From contig NZ_JAHDTF010000021.1 in NCBI RefSeq assembly GCF_018531465.1, positions 124,001 through 188,000 on the forward strand: a stretch of 64,000 bases of DNA, given 5' to 3'. Position 1 is the first letter of the stretch, and each line of letters begins with the position of its first letter. A model generated the notes under the pieces. The model searched no databases. It was not told the origin of the DNA and saw only the letters and a program-made list of their open reading frames with translations. The translations under genes and the position numbers were made by a program. Source of the DNA: Sphaerisporangium fuscum. GTDB taxonomy: Bacteria; Actinomycetota; Actinomycetes; Streptosporangiales; Streptosporangiaceae. Of the stretch, positions 16,121 to 24,383 are shown piece after piece.

Positions 16121-17308
16121 ATGAATGACCGTCAGCGGTACGACCGGGCGACGGCGGATCTGGAGCCTCCGTTCGCGATCCTCGATCTGGAGGCCCTGCG
16201 GGCCAACGCCGCCTCCATGGTGCGCCGGGCCGCGGGGAAGCCGATCCGCGTGGCCAGCAAGTCGGTCCGCTGCCGGGCCGTTCTCCGGCAGGTGCTGGAC
16301 ATGGACGGTTTCTCGGGAGTCATGGCGTTCACGCTCCCCGAGGCGTTGTGGCTCGCCTCGGAGGGGTTCGCCGACATTTTGGTCGCCTACCCCACCGCCG
16401 ACCGCGCGGCACTGGCGACCCTCGCAGGCGACCCCGGAGCCGCCGGACAGATCACGATCATGGTCGACTCCCCGGAGCATCTGGACGTGATCGACAAGGC
16501 GGTCGAGGGCGTGGCGTCCCGCCAGGAGATCCGGGTCTGCCTGGACATCGACACCGCGTTCATCGCCCTGGCGGGCCGGTTGCGGGCGGGCGTGCTCCGC
16601 TCGCCGATCAGGGAGCCGGGCCAGGCCGAGGAGTTCGCGGCCGAGATCGCCAAACGCCCCGGGTTCCGGCTGGTGGGGCTCATGGCGTACGAGGCCCAGA
16701 TCGCCGGGGTCGGCGACCGGATGCCCGGCCCGTACGGTCGGGCCGTGCGGTGGATGCAGGGCCGGTCGCAGCGTGAGCTGATCGTGCGCAGGGGACGGGT
16801 CGTGGCGGCGGTGCGGCGGGTCGCCGACCTGGAGTTCGTCAACGGCGGCGGAACGGGATCGGTCGAGAAGACCATCCGCGAGAAGGCGATCACCGAGGTC
16901 GCCGCCGGGTCGGGGTTCTACCATCCGCGCCTGTTCGACTTCTACCGGGGCTTCTCGGGCCGCCCGGCGGCGCTGTTCGCCCTCCCGGTGGTGCGCAGGC
17001 CCGCCTCCGGCGTGGTCACCGTCCTCGGCGGTGGCTACCTCGCCTCCGGCCCGGCCGACGCCGCACGCCTGCCGCAGCCGTACCTTCCGGCCGGGCTGCG
17101 GTACGACGCCCGGGAGGGCGCGGGCGAGGTGCAGACCCCGCTGATCGGCCGAGCGGCCCACGACCTGCGCGTCGGTGACCGCGTGTGGTTCCGCCACGCG
17201 AAGGCGGGCGAGCTGTGCGAACGCTTCGACACGCTGCACCTGATCGAGGGAGACCGGGTCGTCGGGACGGTACCGACGTACCGAGGCGAGGGCCGCACCT
17301 TCTTGTAG
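16121..17308 (+). CDS. PLP-dependent amino-acid deaminase/aldolase-like protein (alanine-racemase N-domain fold)
   Basis: The 395-residue protein has the fold-type III PLP barrel of D-threonine aldolase and D-serine dehydratase relatives. PPFAILDLEALRANA is followed by PIRVASKSVRC with the Schiff-base Lys at about residue 47, then LVGLMAYEAQIAGVGD, and EFVNGGGTGSVE binding the phosphate. The C-terminal part contains an extended beta domain with a His residue in RVWFRHAKAGELCERFD, where related enzymes bind a metal. The true substrate (D-Thr, D-Ser or other beta-hydroxy amino acid) is not known. ATG 16121 follows a TAAGCT box by 6 bases. It converges on the DUF3618 gene with a 15-base gap. Confidence 0.78.
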   Translation: MNDRQRYDRATADLEPPFAILDLEALRANAASMVRRAAGKPIRVASKSVRCRAVLRQVLDMDGFSGVMAFTLPEALWLASEGFADILVAYPTADRAALATLAGDPGAAGQITIMVDSPEHLDVIDKAVEGVASRQEIRVCLDIDTAFIALAGRLRAGVLRSPIREPGQAEEFAAEIAKRPGFRLVGLMAYEAQIAGVGDRMPGPYGRAVRWMQGRSQRELIVRRGRVVAAVRRVADLEFVNGGGTGSVEKTIREKAITEVAAGSGFYHPRLFDFYRGFSGRPAALFALPVVRRPASGVVTVLGGGYLASGPADAARLPQPYLPAGLRYDAREGAGEVQTPLIGRAAHDLRVGDRVWFRHAKAGELCERFDTLHLIEGDRVVGTVPTYRGEGRTFL

Positions 17309-17323
17309 CGTGGCGGGTGGTGG

Positions 17324-17668
17324 TCAGCGGCGGCGGCGGCGCCAGAGGGCTATGGCGGCGCCGAGGACGACGACGGCGCCGACGCCGATGAGGATCGGGG
17401 CGAGGCTCGCGGCGGGGTGCTCCTCCTGCCAGGCTTCGCCTTCCCCCGGAGCGCCGGGCTCGGCGTACCTCGCCGGGTAGGCCGAGCCGCCGACCATGTC
17501 GCGTGCCGCCGTGAGCAGTTGCTCGGCGTTGGCCTTCACCTTGGCCACCCCGCGCTCCGCGACGCGCTTCGGGCTGACGCGGTCCACGATGGCGTCCACG
17601 GTGACAGCAAGCTCCGCCCGGGTGCGCTCGATCTGCTTCTCGAGCGCCTCGGGATCGGTGTCCGCCAT
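17324..17668 (-). CDS. DUF3618 small membrane-anchored protein
   Basis: The 114-residue protein begins with an acidic/helical segment, DPEALEKQIERTRAELAVTV, typical of DUF3618 domains (residues 5-50). A Gly/Ala/Glu-rich linker follows, then one C-terminal transmembrane helix (LAPILIGVGAVVVLGAAIAL) ending in WRRRRR. The topology therefore predicts an N-terminal cytoplasmic or helical region anchored by its tail. DUF3618 genes commonly lie with phage-holin-like and stress membrane proteins; no function is established. It is divergent from bcp. Confidence 0.85.
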   Translation of the reverse strand: MADTDPEALEKQIERTRAELAVTVDAIVDRVSPKRVAERGVAKVKANAEQLLTAARDMVGGSAYPARYAEPGAPGEGEAWQEEHPAASLAPILIGVGAVVVLGAAIALWRRRRR

Positions 17669-17776
17669 GTCGATACCCTTCTCTTCCTCCGGTGAGCCGC
17701 CCCGCCCGGCTCCCCGCTACGTTCCGACGATCAGTCTGTCAGGTCGCAGGTCCGACCGGCACGGTGGGCGTGCCGG

Positions 17777-17782
17777 TAGGTT
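17777..17782 (+). promoter_or_regulatory. bcp: -10 element of bcp, probably leaderless
   Basis: TAGGTT ends 6 bases before the GTG at 17789, with no ribosome site between. Confidence 0.5.
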
Positions 17783-17788
17783 GGTTCC

Positions 17789-18262
17789 GTGACGCAGACG
17801 AGACTCCAGCCGGGCGACGTTGCGCCCGACTTCACCCTGCCCGACGCCGCGGGCGAGAACACCAGTCTGAAGTCGTTCCGCGGCAAGAGGGTCATCCTCT
17901 ACTTCTATCCCGCCGCGATGACCCCTGGGTGCACCAAGCAGGCGTGTGACTTCCGTGACAGCCTGGAGTCGCTGTCGGCGGCCGGCTTCGCGGTGCTGGG
18001 AGTGTCGAAGGACACCCCGCAGAAGCTCGCCAAGTTCGCCGAGCGCGACTCGCTGACCTTCCCGCTGCTCTCCGACCCCGATCTCACGGTCCACCAGGCC
18101 TACGGCGCCTACGGTGAGAAGACGATGTACGGCAGGACCACCGTCGGTGTGCTGCGGTCGACGTTCGTCATCGACGCCGAAGGCAAGGTCGAGAAGGCCC
18201 TGTACAACGTGAAGGCGACGGGTCACGTGGCGCGCCTGCGCAAAGATCTCGGCCTGGCTTAA
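17789..18262 (+). CDS. bcp: thioredoxin-dependent peroxiredoxin (BCP/PrxQ)
   Basis: The 157-residue protein reduces hydrogen peroxide and organic peroxides in the cytosol. FYPAAMTPGCTKQACDFRD carries the peroxidatic Cys (about residue 48) and the resolving Cys five residues later (residue 53), the alpha2-type PrxQ arrangement. PDFTLPDAAG at the N-terminus and RTTVGVLRSTFVIDAEG are family-typical. GTG 17789 is the only sensible start. The gene is directly followed by a tRNA gene on the same strand. Confidence 0.93.
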   Translation: MTQTRLQPGDVAPDFTLPDAAGENTSLKSFRGKRVILYFYPAAMTPGCTKQACDFRDSLESLSAAGFAVLGVSKDTPQKLAKFAERDSLTFPLLSDPDLTVHQAYGAYGEKTMYGRTTVGVLRSTFVIDAEGKVEKALYNVKATGHVARLRKDLGLA

Positions 18263-18290
18263 TCGGTACGGCTGTCGCCCCGGGCTCAAC

Positions 18291-18296
18291 TAGGAT
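18291..18296 (+). promoter_or_regulatory. -10 element of the tRNA gene
   Basis: TAGGAT lies 24 bases upstream of the mature tRNA 5' end, implying a short 5' leader of about 18 bases. Confidence 0.45.
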
Positions 18297-18320
18297 GGCG
18301 CAAGCCGCGAAACAAGGCCC

Positions 18321-18393
18321 GGGGTCGTAGCCCAATGGCAGAGGCACAGGTTTTAGGTACCTGACAGTGTGGGTTCGAATCCCACCGGCCCCA
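18321..18393 (+). tRNA. tRNA with UAG anticodon (reads CUA, Leu) but class I variable loop
   Basis: A full cloverleaf can be drawn. The acceptor GGGGTCG pairs with CGGCCCC (18386-18392) and the discriminator is A18393. The D arm is GCCC...AGGC; the anticodon stem CAGGT/ACCTG encloses the loop TTTAGGT. The T arm GTGGG/CCCAC carries TTCGAAT. The anticodon at 18354-18356 is TAG, giving UAG in RNA, which decodes CUA leucine. The variable loop is only ACAGT (five bases), whereas bacterial tRNA-Leu normally has a long class II variable arm. No CCA is encoded. The charging identity is therefore uncertain. Confidence 0.9.
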
Positions 18394-18433
18394 CCGTTTC
18401 CGTCCGGGCCGCCACACTGCCCGGACAGTACGA

Positions 18434-18462
18434 GAGCCGCCTCCACTTGGTGGAGGCGGCTC
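18434..18462 (+). terminator. strong hairpin downstream of the tRNA gene
   Basis: GAGCCGCCTCCA and TGGAGGCGGCTC form a perfect 12-bp stem with a 5-base loop, 40 bases after the tRNA. There is no T-run, as is common in high-GC actinobacteria. Confidence 0.8.
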
Positions 18463-18754
18463 GACCGCATCGGCCCGCTGGGCATGGGGCGTCAAGCGTG
18501 GGAGGGGATGGAGGTCAGGGCCTCCGGGTCGCGTGACTTTCCCCCCTGCCACGCGACCCGTCGTCTTTGTCCCCGCGCATCTCATTCTCCCTTTACTCAC
18601 CCTCAAGGGGTGCTCCCAATAAGAACTATCCCGTACGCCCCGTAAGACCGCTGTAAGGCATTTGCGGCGAACGACGGGTCTACGACCTGGGTCGTAGGGA
18701 CAGATCCCTCTCCAGGCGGAAGGGCCGTGAACTGGCCGAACATAGGGTGGTTGC
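18463..18754. promoter_or_regulatory. two-component operon upstream region with hairpin and palindromic operator
   Basis: Within this gene-free stretch, CGGGTCGCGTG at 18525-18535 pairs perfectly with 18550-18560 (11-bp stem). CTACGACC at 18680-18687 is repeated inverted at 18690-18697 with a 2-base spacer, a likely response-regulator site. TAGGGT at 18743-18748 is a -10 ending 6 bases before the GTG at 18755. The segment 18590-18660 is relatively AT-rich. Confidence 0.6.
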
Positions 18755-19930
18755 GTGTTCGGCAGACTGCGCGCATGGGGAGCCCGCCACGGGAGGCTGG
18801 TCGACGCCGCCTGGCTGGCGCCGCTGATCCTCGTGTGCCTGCTCTCGGCCGGCGACTACGCCGGCCGTCTCGACCGCGCCTACGGCATCGGCGCGATCGG
18901 CTATCTGGCGATCTCGGCCGTGCTCGTCACACCGCTGCTGTGGCGGCGACGCCGGCCCGTTCACGTCTTCGCCGTCGTCGCGTTCCTCAGCTTCGTGCAG
19001 TGGCTGGCCGCGGTCGAGCCGCTGCCCGCCAACCTCGCCGTGCTGGTCGCGCTGTACGCGGTCGCCTCCACCTGTCCCCTCGGCTGGGCCGTCGCCGCGA
19101 CGGCGATCGCCGAGCTCGGCGGGTTCCTGGCCCTGAGCCGCTGGGGGAACCTGGTCCCCTCGCCCATCGTGGCCATCTCTCTGCTCATGCTGGTGATCTG
19201 GCTGGCCGGCGTCTACGCCAAGACGCGCCGCCGCTACCTGGAGAGCCTGGAGGAACGCGCCGAGCGCGCCGAACGCGAGCGCGACCAGCAGGCCCGCATC
19301 GCCACCGCGGCCGAGCGGGCGCGCATCGCCCGCGAGCTCCACGACGTGGTCGCGCACAACGTCAGCGTCATGATCGTCCAGGCCGACGGCGCCGCGTACG
19401 CCATCGACGGTGACCCCGAGCTGGCACGCCGCGCCGTGCAGACGATCTCTCGCACCGGGCGGCAGGCCCTGGCCGAGATGCGCCGCCTGGTCGGCATGCT
19501 CCGGCAGGACGACGCCCGCGACGACGACTACGCGCCCCAGCCGGGCGTGGACGACCTGGACGAGCTCGTGGCGCAGACCCGCCGGTCGGGCCTGCCCGTG
19601 GACTTCACGGTCAACGGCACACGCCGCGACCTGCCCGAAGGCGAGCAACTGGCGATCTATCGCATCGTCCAGGAGGCCCTCACCAACGCCCTCAAGCACG
19701 GCGGGCCCGGTGCGCGGGCGCGGGTGGAGATGGATTACGGCCCACGGGAGATCATGTTGCGGGTCACCGACGACGGGCGGGGCGCGGCCGCGCCCCGCGG
19801 CATCGACGGGCACGGGTTGATCGGCATGCGGGAGCGGGCCGCGATGTACGGCGGCAGCGTCCAGGCCTCACCCTGCCCCGGAGGAGGGTTCGAAGTGGCC
19901 GTACGACTTCCGGTGAGCAGGGCGGCGTGA
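18755..19930 (+). CDS. sensor histidine kinase, NarL-class partner (HisKA_3 type)
   Basis: The 391-residue protein has about five to six N-terminal membrane helices (residues 18-165), with no large extracytoplasmic domain. A coiled linker follows (ESLEERAERAERERDQQ), then the HisKA_3 dimerisation motif ARIARELHDVVAHNVSVM containing the phospho-His, and the HATPase (IVQEALTNALKHG N box, VTDDGRG, GHGLIGMRERAAMYGG). Intramembrane-sensing kinases of this type often control ABC exporters and react to envelope stress or peptides. GTG 18755 is probably leaderless. The stop overlaps the response regulator start by four bases. Confidence 0.88.
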   Translation: MFGRLRAWGARHGRLVDAAWLAPLILVCLLSAGDYAGRLDRAYGIGAIGYLAISAVLVTPLLWRRRRPVHVFAVVAFLSFVQWLAAVEPLPANLAVLVALYAVASTCPLGWAVAATAIAELGGFLALSRWGNLVPSPIVAISLLMLVIWLAGVYAKTRRRYLESLEERAERAERERDQQARIATAAERARIARELHDVVAHNVSVMIVQADGAAYAIDGDPELARRAVQTISRTGRQALAEMRRLVGMLRQDDARDDDYAPQPGVDDLDELVAQTRRSGLPVDFTVNGTRRDLPEGEQLAIYRIVQEALTNALKHGGPGARARVEMDYGPREIMLRVTDDGRGAAAPRGIDGHGLIGMRERAAMYGGSVQASPCPGGGFEVAVRLPVSRAA

Positions 19931-20613
19931 AGATCAGGGTGGTGCTGGTCGACGACCAGGAGCTGGTGCGGGCCGGTTTCCGCATGGTCCTGGGCGCCCA
20001 GCCCGACATCGAGGTCGTGGGCGAGGCCGCCGACGGCGCCGACGCCGTGGAACTGCTCCGCACGGTCACGGCCGACGTCGTGCTGATGGACGTCCGGATG
20101 CCGCGCCTGGACGGCGTGGAGGCGACCCGCCTCATCCAGGCCATGCCGGACCCGGCCAAGGTGCTCATCCTCACGACGTTCGACCTGGACGAGTACGCCT
20201 ACGCGGCGCTGAAGGCCGGCGCGTCGGGGTTCCTGCTGAAGGACGTCCCGCCCTCCGACCTGCTCAGCGCCATCCGCTCGGTACACGCCGGAGACGCCGT
20301 CATGGCGCCCAGCACGACCAGGAGGCTGCTGCAGCGGTTCGCCGCGCACCTGCCGGGGTCGGTGCCGGTGGCCGAGCCGGACGGCCTGCGGCACCTCACC
20401 GCGCGCGAGCGCGAGGTCCTGGTGCTGGTGGGCCGGGGCCTGTCCAACACCGAGATCGCCCAGCGGCTCGCCCTGGCCGAGGCCACGGTCAAGACCCACC
20501 TCGGCCGGGTGCTGTCCAAGCTGGGCGTCCGTGACCGCGCCCAGGCCGTCGTGTACGCCTACGAGACCGGCGTGATCACCCCTCTGGGCAGGCTGGACCC
20601 CGAACAGCGGTAG
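19927..20613 (+). CDS. NarL/LuxR-family response regulator
   Basis: The 228-residue protein has a receiver domain (VVLVDDQELVRAGF, phospho-acceptor Asp in VVLMDVRMPRLDG, Thr in LILTTFDLDEY, Lys in GFLLKDV). A LuxR-type helix-turn-helix follows (LTAREREVLVLVGRGLSN, then ATVKTHLGRVLSKLG). GTG 19927 overlaps the kinase stop as GTGA. It probably activates the ABC genes 190 bases downstream and its own operon through the TACGACC palindrome upstream of the kinase. Confidence 0.92.
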   Translation: MKIRVVLVDDQELVRAGFRMVLGAQPDIEVVGEAADGADAVELLRTVTADVVLMDVRMPRLDGVEATRLIQAMPDPAKVLILTTFDLDEYAYAALKAGASGFLLKDVPPSDLLSAIRSVHAGDAVMAPSTTRRLLQRFAAHLPGSVPVAEPDGLRHLTAREREVLVLVGRGLSNTEIAQRLALAEATVKTHLGRVLSKLGVRDRAQAVVYAYETGVITPLGRLDPEQR

Positions 20614-20746
20614 CGGCGCCGGTCGGTGGATCGGCCGAAAGGTTGAGGCACACCTACCACAGGGGTCGCACAGTGCCCGGACGCCCCGTCCGCAGTCGGA
20701 CCCGAAGTCCGTTCCCGAGGCCCATGGCCTGGGCGATCGGCGCCAA

Positions 20747-20752
20747 TAGCGT
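20747..20752 (+). promoter_or_regulatory. -10 element of the ABC exporter operon
   Basis: TAGCGT lies 53 bases before the GTG at 20806. About 45 bases further upstream a GTCCG/CGGAC inverted repeat (20688-20701) may be an activator site. Confidence 0.4.
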
Positions 20753-20805
20753 GGAGCACGCGGAGTTTCCGCATTTCACCGTGCTTATCGCTTGAGGAGT
20801 CAGAC

Positions 20806-21564
20806 GTGACCGTCACCGGAGAGGAAGCCATCCGGCGGACCGCCCCCGCCGTCGTCGCCAGGGGCGTCAGGAAGGTGTACGGCGACGGGGACGCCGCCGT
20901 CCATGCGCTCCGGGGCGTCGACGTCGGATTCGCCACCGGCGCCTTCACCGCCATCATGGGCCCGTCGGGCTCCGGGAAGTCCACGCTCATGCACTGCCTG
21001 GCCGGGCTGGACACCGTCACGGAGGGCGAGGTCCGCATCGGTGACGTCGAGATCACCCGCCTGAACGACAAGCAGCTGACCTTGCTGCGCCGCGACCGGG
21101 TCGGTTTCATCTTCCAGGCCTTCAACCTGCTGCCGACGCTGACGGCGGAGCAGAACATCCGCCTGCCGCTGGACATCGCGGGCCGCCAGGCCGACCAGGA
21201 CCTGTTCGACCGGGTGATCCACACGGTGGGTCTCGGCGAGCGGCTCCAGCACAGGCCGAGCGAGCTGTCCGGCGGCCAGCAGCAGCGTGTCGCCGTCGCA
21301 CGGGCGCTGATCAGCAAGCCGCAGGTGATCTTCGCCGATGAGCCGACCGGCAACCTGGACTCGCGCAGCGGCGCGGAGGTGCTGTCGTTCCTGCGCTCCT
21401 CGGTGCGCGAGCTCGGCCAGACCATCGTCATGGTGACACACGACCCGGTCGCCGCCTCCTACGCCGACCGCGTGGTGTTCCTGCGCGACGGCCTGCTGGT
21501 GACCGAGCTCACGCAGCCCTCCCCGCAGAGCGTGCTGGACACGCTGATGAAGCTGGAGGCCTGA
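20806..21564 (+). CDS. ABC transporter ATP-binding protein (MacB/LolD class)
   Basis: The 252-residue ATPase contains Walker [10 protein letters not shown], the Q loop in [12 protein letters not shown], signature [15 protein letters not shown], Walker [13 protein letters not shown] and the H loop THDP. The FQAFNLLP and DEPTGNLD variants are characteristic of the MacB/LolD/FtsE branch, which powers FtsX-type permeases by mechanotransmission. GTG 20806 is preceded by GAGGAG. It forms an operon with the large permease two bases downstream and probably handles an antimicrobial, lipid or peptide substrate sensed by the adjacent kinase. Confidence 0.9.
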   Translation: MTVTGEEAIRRTAPAVVARGVRKVYGDGDAAVHALRGVDVGFATGAFTAIMGPSGSGKSTLMHCLAGLDTVTEGEVRIGDVEITRLNDKQLTLLRRDRVGFIFQAFNLLPTLTAEQNIRLPLDIAGRQADQDLFDRVIHTVGLGERLQHRPSELSGGQQQRVAVARALISKPQVIFADEPTGNLDSRSGAEVLSFLRSSVRELGQTIVMVTHDPVAASYADRVVFLRDGLLVTELTQPSPQSVLDTLMKLEA

Positions 21565-21566
21565 CC

Positions 21567-24095
21567 GTGTTCCGCACCACCATGGCGGGACTGCGGGCCC
21601 ACAAGCTCCGGCTCCTGCTCACCTCACTGGCGATCACGCTCGGCGTGGGCTTCATCACGGGCACGTTCGTGCTCACCGACACGCTGCAGGCGGGTTTCAC
21701 CCAGCAGATCGCCGCCTCGGCCGACAAGGTGGACGTGGCGGTCCTCCCCGGCGAGCAGCAGGGTGGCAAACCCGCCTACCTGCGGGACGACGACCTGGCG
21801 AAGATCCGTGGCGCCGCCGGTGTGGCCGACGCGCAGGGCCTCGTCCAGGGCTCGGCCGCGCTGATCGGCAAGGACGGCAAGGCCGTCGGCGACATGCCGA
21901 CCACCGGCATCGCGATCGTCCGCGGCAGGCTGGACCGTACGGAGATCACCTCCGGCGCCGCGCCGGCGGCGGACGACCAGGTCGTGATCGACAAGAACAC
22001 CGCGAAGACCCGCGGGTTCGCGCCCGGCGACACGGTCTCGGTGCTCGACTCCCACGACAAGCCGCACACCTTCCAGCTGGTCGGGCTCTTCGACGTCGGC
22101 GTCGACCAGTACCTCGCCTACACCGGCGCGGTCGGCTTCACGCCGGCCACCGCCCGCGCGATGACCGGCGAGAAGGGCTTCACCGAGGTCGACGTGGCGG
22201 CGGCGCCGGGCGTCACCCCGGAGAAGCTGAAGAGCGCGGTCGCGGCCGCCCTGCCCGGCAAGGGGCACGAGGTGCTCACCGGGAAGGAGCTGGCCTCCCG
22301 GCTCGCCAAGGCCAACGGGGCCGACACCGAGGTGCTGGCCGCGGGCCTGCTGATGTTCGGCCTGGTCGCGATGTTCGTCGCGGCGCTGGTGATCTACAAC
22401 ACCTTCAACATCCTGGTCGCTCAGCGGGCCAGGGAGATGGCGCTGCTGCGCTGCATCGGAGCCACCCGTAAGCAGGTCTTCGGCTCGATCCTGCTGGAGT
22501 CGGCCGTGGTCGGCCTCATCGCCTCGGCGCTCGGCCTGCTCGCCGGGCTCGGCCTCGGGGCCGGCGCGCTACTGGTCTTCAAGGCGATGGGCCAGGCCGC
22601 CGAGGGCGCGGCCGTGTCGCTCGCACCGCGCACGATCGCCGTCGCCCTGGCCGTCGGCGTGATCGTCACCGTCGGCGCGGCCCTGATGCCCGCCCGTACG
22701 GCCACCAAGGTCGCGCCGATGGCGGCGCTGCGCACGCAGACCGACGAACAGAACTTCAGGACGGGCGTGCTGAGGAGCGTCTTCGCGGCCCTGTTCCTGC
22801 TGGCCGGCGGCGGGGTCACCACGTTCGGGATCATGAAGTCCCCGGGCCAGGAGGCGCTCTACATCGTGATGGCCGGAGGCGTGCTGACGTTCTTCGCCGT
22901 GCTGATCCTCGGGCCGGTGATCGTGCGGCCGCTGAGCGCCTTCGCGGGCTGGGCGCCCGCCAAGCTGTTCGGCGTGCCCGGACGGCTCGCCATGGACAAC
23001 TCCCGGCGCAACCCGAAGCGCTCGGCCACCACGACGGTCGCGCTGACCGTGGGCGTGACGCTCATGACGCTCATCTCGGTCGTCACGGCCACCACCCGGG
23101 CCACCTACACCCAGAAGCTCGACGAGCAGTTCCCGATCGACTACATGGTCTCCGCCCAGGCGGGCGGGTCCTCCGGCAAGCAGGACCAGGGCGTTCCGCG
23201 AAGCATCGCGGCCGAGCTGCGCGCCAGGCCGGAACTGGCGTCGGTGGTCGAGGTCAGGCGCAGTGACGCCAAGGTCGGCAAGGGAGACCGGACGTTCCCC
23301 GTCGGCACCTACAGCGGGCCGTACCAGCTCGCGCTGGGGCAGGGCTCCATGCGGGGCTTCACGGGCGCGGCGGCGGTGCTGTCGACCTCGGCCGCCAAGG
23401 ATCTCGCGGTCAGGCCCGGCGGCACGCTCGCCCTGGCCACCCCGAAGTCCGGCCGGGTGGAGGTCAAGGTCGTGGGGACCTTCGACGAGAACTCCGCGCC
23501 CCTCCCCGACATCGTGGTGCCCGACGCCTCCTTCGAGGAGTACTTCGGTCACCTGCAGGACGAGCGGCTGCTGGTCAACGCCAAGGACGGCGTGGCCGCC
23601 GACGTCTCGCGCAAGGCGGTCGAGGCGGCGGCGCACGCCTACCCGACGGTCAAGGTGCTGAGCTCCACCGAGGCGCGAGGTCAGTTCGACCAGGCGCTGG
23701 ACATGGTGCTGATGGTCATCACGGGCCTGCTCGGGCTCGCGATCCTCATCTCGCTGCTCGGCATCGCCAACACCCTCAGCCTCTCGGTGCACGAGCGGAC
23801 CCGCGAGTCGGCGCTGCTGCGGGCCCTCGGCCTCACCCGGCCGCAGTTGCGCAGGATGCTGTCGGTGGAGGCGCTGATCCTCGGGCTCATCGGGGCGATC
23901 GTCGGCGCGGTGCTGGGCGTGACGTTCGGCTGGGCGGCCACCCACACCATGCTGGCCGAGGTCCTGTTCCGGGTGCCGGTCGCCCAGGTGCTGCTGTTCG
24001 TCGCCCTGTCGGGCCTGGCCGGCGTGGTGGCGGCCCTTCTTCCGGGCCGCCGCGCCGCCCGCGCCTCCATCGTCGGCTCCCTCGCGAGCGACTGA
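21567..24095 (+). CDS. FtsX/MacB-type ABC permease with duplicated FtsX domains
   Basis: The 842-residue protein has an N-terminal helix ([20 protein letters not shown]), a long extracytoplasmic domain of about 200 residues, and an FtsX core of three helices ([16 protein letters not shown] onwards). Two further helices, a second extracytoplasmic domain, and a second FtsX core near the C-terminus ([20 protein letters not shown]) follow. [16 protein letters not shown] and [16 protein letters not shown] are the two equivalent coupling segments, showing the internal duplication. It is typical of actinobacterial exporters paired with a single MacB-like ATPase. The substrate is unknown. Confidence 0.9.
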   Translation: MFRTTMAGLRAHKLRLLLTSLAITLGVGFITGTFVLTDTLQAGFTQQIAASADKVDVAVLPGEQQGGKPAYLRDDDLAKIRGAAGVADAQGLVQGSAALIGKDGKAVGDMPTTGIAIVRGRLDRTEITSGAAPAADDQVVIDKNTAKTRGFAPGDTVSVLDSHDKPHTFQLVGLFDVGVDQYLAYTGAVGFTPATARAMTGEKGFTEVDVAAAPGVTPEKLKSAVAAALPGKGHEVLTGKELASRLAKANGADTEVLAAGLLMFGLVAMFVAALVIYNTFNILVAQRAREMALLRCIGATRKQVFGSILLESAVVGLIASALGLLAGLGLGAGALLVFKAMGQAAEGAAVSLAPRTIAVALAVGVIVTVGAALMPARTATKVAPMAALRTQTDEQNFRTGVLRSVFAALFLLAGGGVTTFGIMKSPGQEALYIVMAGGVLTFFAVLILGPVIVRPLSAFAGWAPAKLFGVPGRLAMDNSRRNPKRSATTTVALTVGVTLMTLISVVTATTRATYTQKLDEQFPIDYMVSAQAGGSSGKQDQGVPRSIAAELRARPELASVVEVRRSDAKVGKGDRTFPVGTYSGPYQLALGQGSMRGFTGAAAVLSTSAAKDLAVRPGGTLALATPKSGRVEVKVVGTFDENSAPLPDIVVPDASFEEYFGHLQDERLLVNAKDGVAADVSRKAVEAAAHAYPTVKVLSSTEARGQFDQALDMVLMVITGLLGLAILISLLGIANTLSLSVHERTRESALLRALGLTRPQLRRMLSVEALILGLIGAIVGAVLGVTFGWAATHTMLAEVLFRVPVAQVLLFVALSGLAGVVAALLPGRRAARASIVGSLASD

Positions 24096-24104
24096 GGCAC
24101 GGCG

Positions 24105-24383
24105 CTATCGGGGACGGCGGGCCCGCCAGTGGTCGGCGACGGCCTCGGGGTTGAGGAGGGGACGGATCGACACCTCGCCGGTCAGCCGGTCGATGACGAC
24201 GCAACCTCCCCCGATGAGAGAGGGAAGGGCGCCCGGGTCGTCCGGCTCGGGCGCCTTCGCCCAGGCGACGTACCCCTCCTCGAACGGGTACAGGCCCACC
24301 TCGACGGCCTCCGCGGCGGGCAGCGGGCCGTTGAAGTACTCCTCGGCCACCAGCCGGGCCTGGGCAGGGGAGATCGTGTTCAC
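24105..24383 (-). CDS. small Imm35-like (YrhB-type) putative immunity protein
   Basis: This encodes 92 residues. A short helix at the N-terminus (ISPAQARLVAEEYF) is followed by alternating strands with GYVAWAKAPEP, CVVIDRLTGEVSIRP and a basic end DHWRARRPR. The layout of an N-terminal ARxVAEEYLN-like helix followed by a V-I-D-x-x-T-G-E strand is the pattern I associate with Imm35/YrhB immunity proteins. The GTG at 24383 overlaps the stop of the toxin-like gene as GTGA, so the two are translationally coupled. Together with the upstream Tox-PL-type domain, an immunity role is likely but inferred. Confidence 0.65.
   Translation of the reverse strand: MNTISPAQARLVAEEYFNGPLPAAEAVEVGLYPFEEGYVAWAKAPEPDDPGALPSLIGGGCVVIDRLTGEVSIRPLLNPEAVADHWRARRPR

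Noticed and set aside
18321-18393. Amber-suppressor or pyrrolysine tRNA
   Set aside because: A suppressor of UAG stop codons needs anticodon CUA. This anticodon is UAG, which reads CUA, and the anticodon stem and D loop are of ordinary bacterial type.
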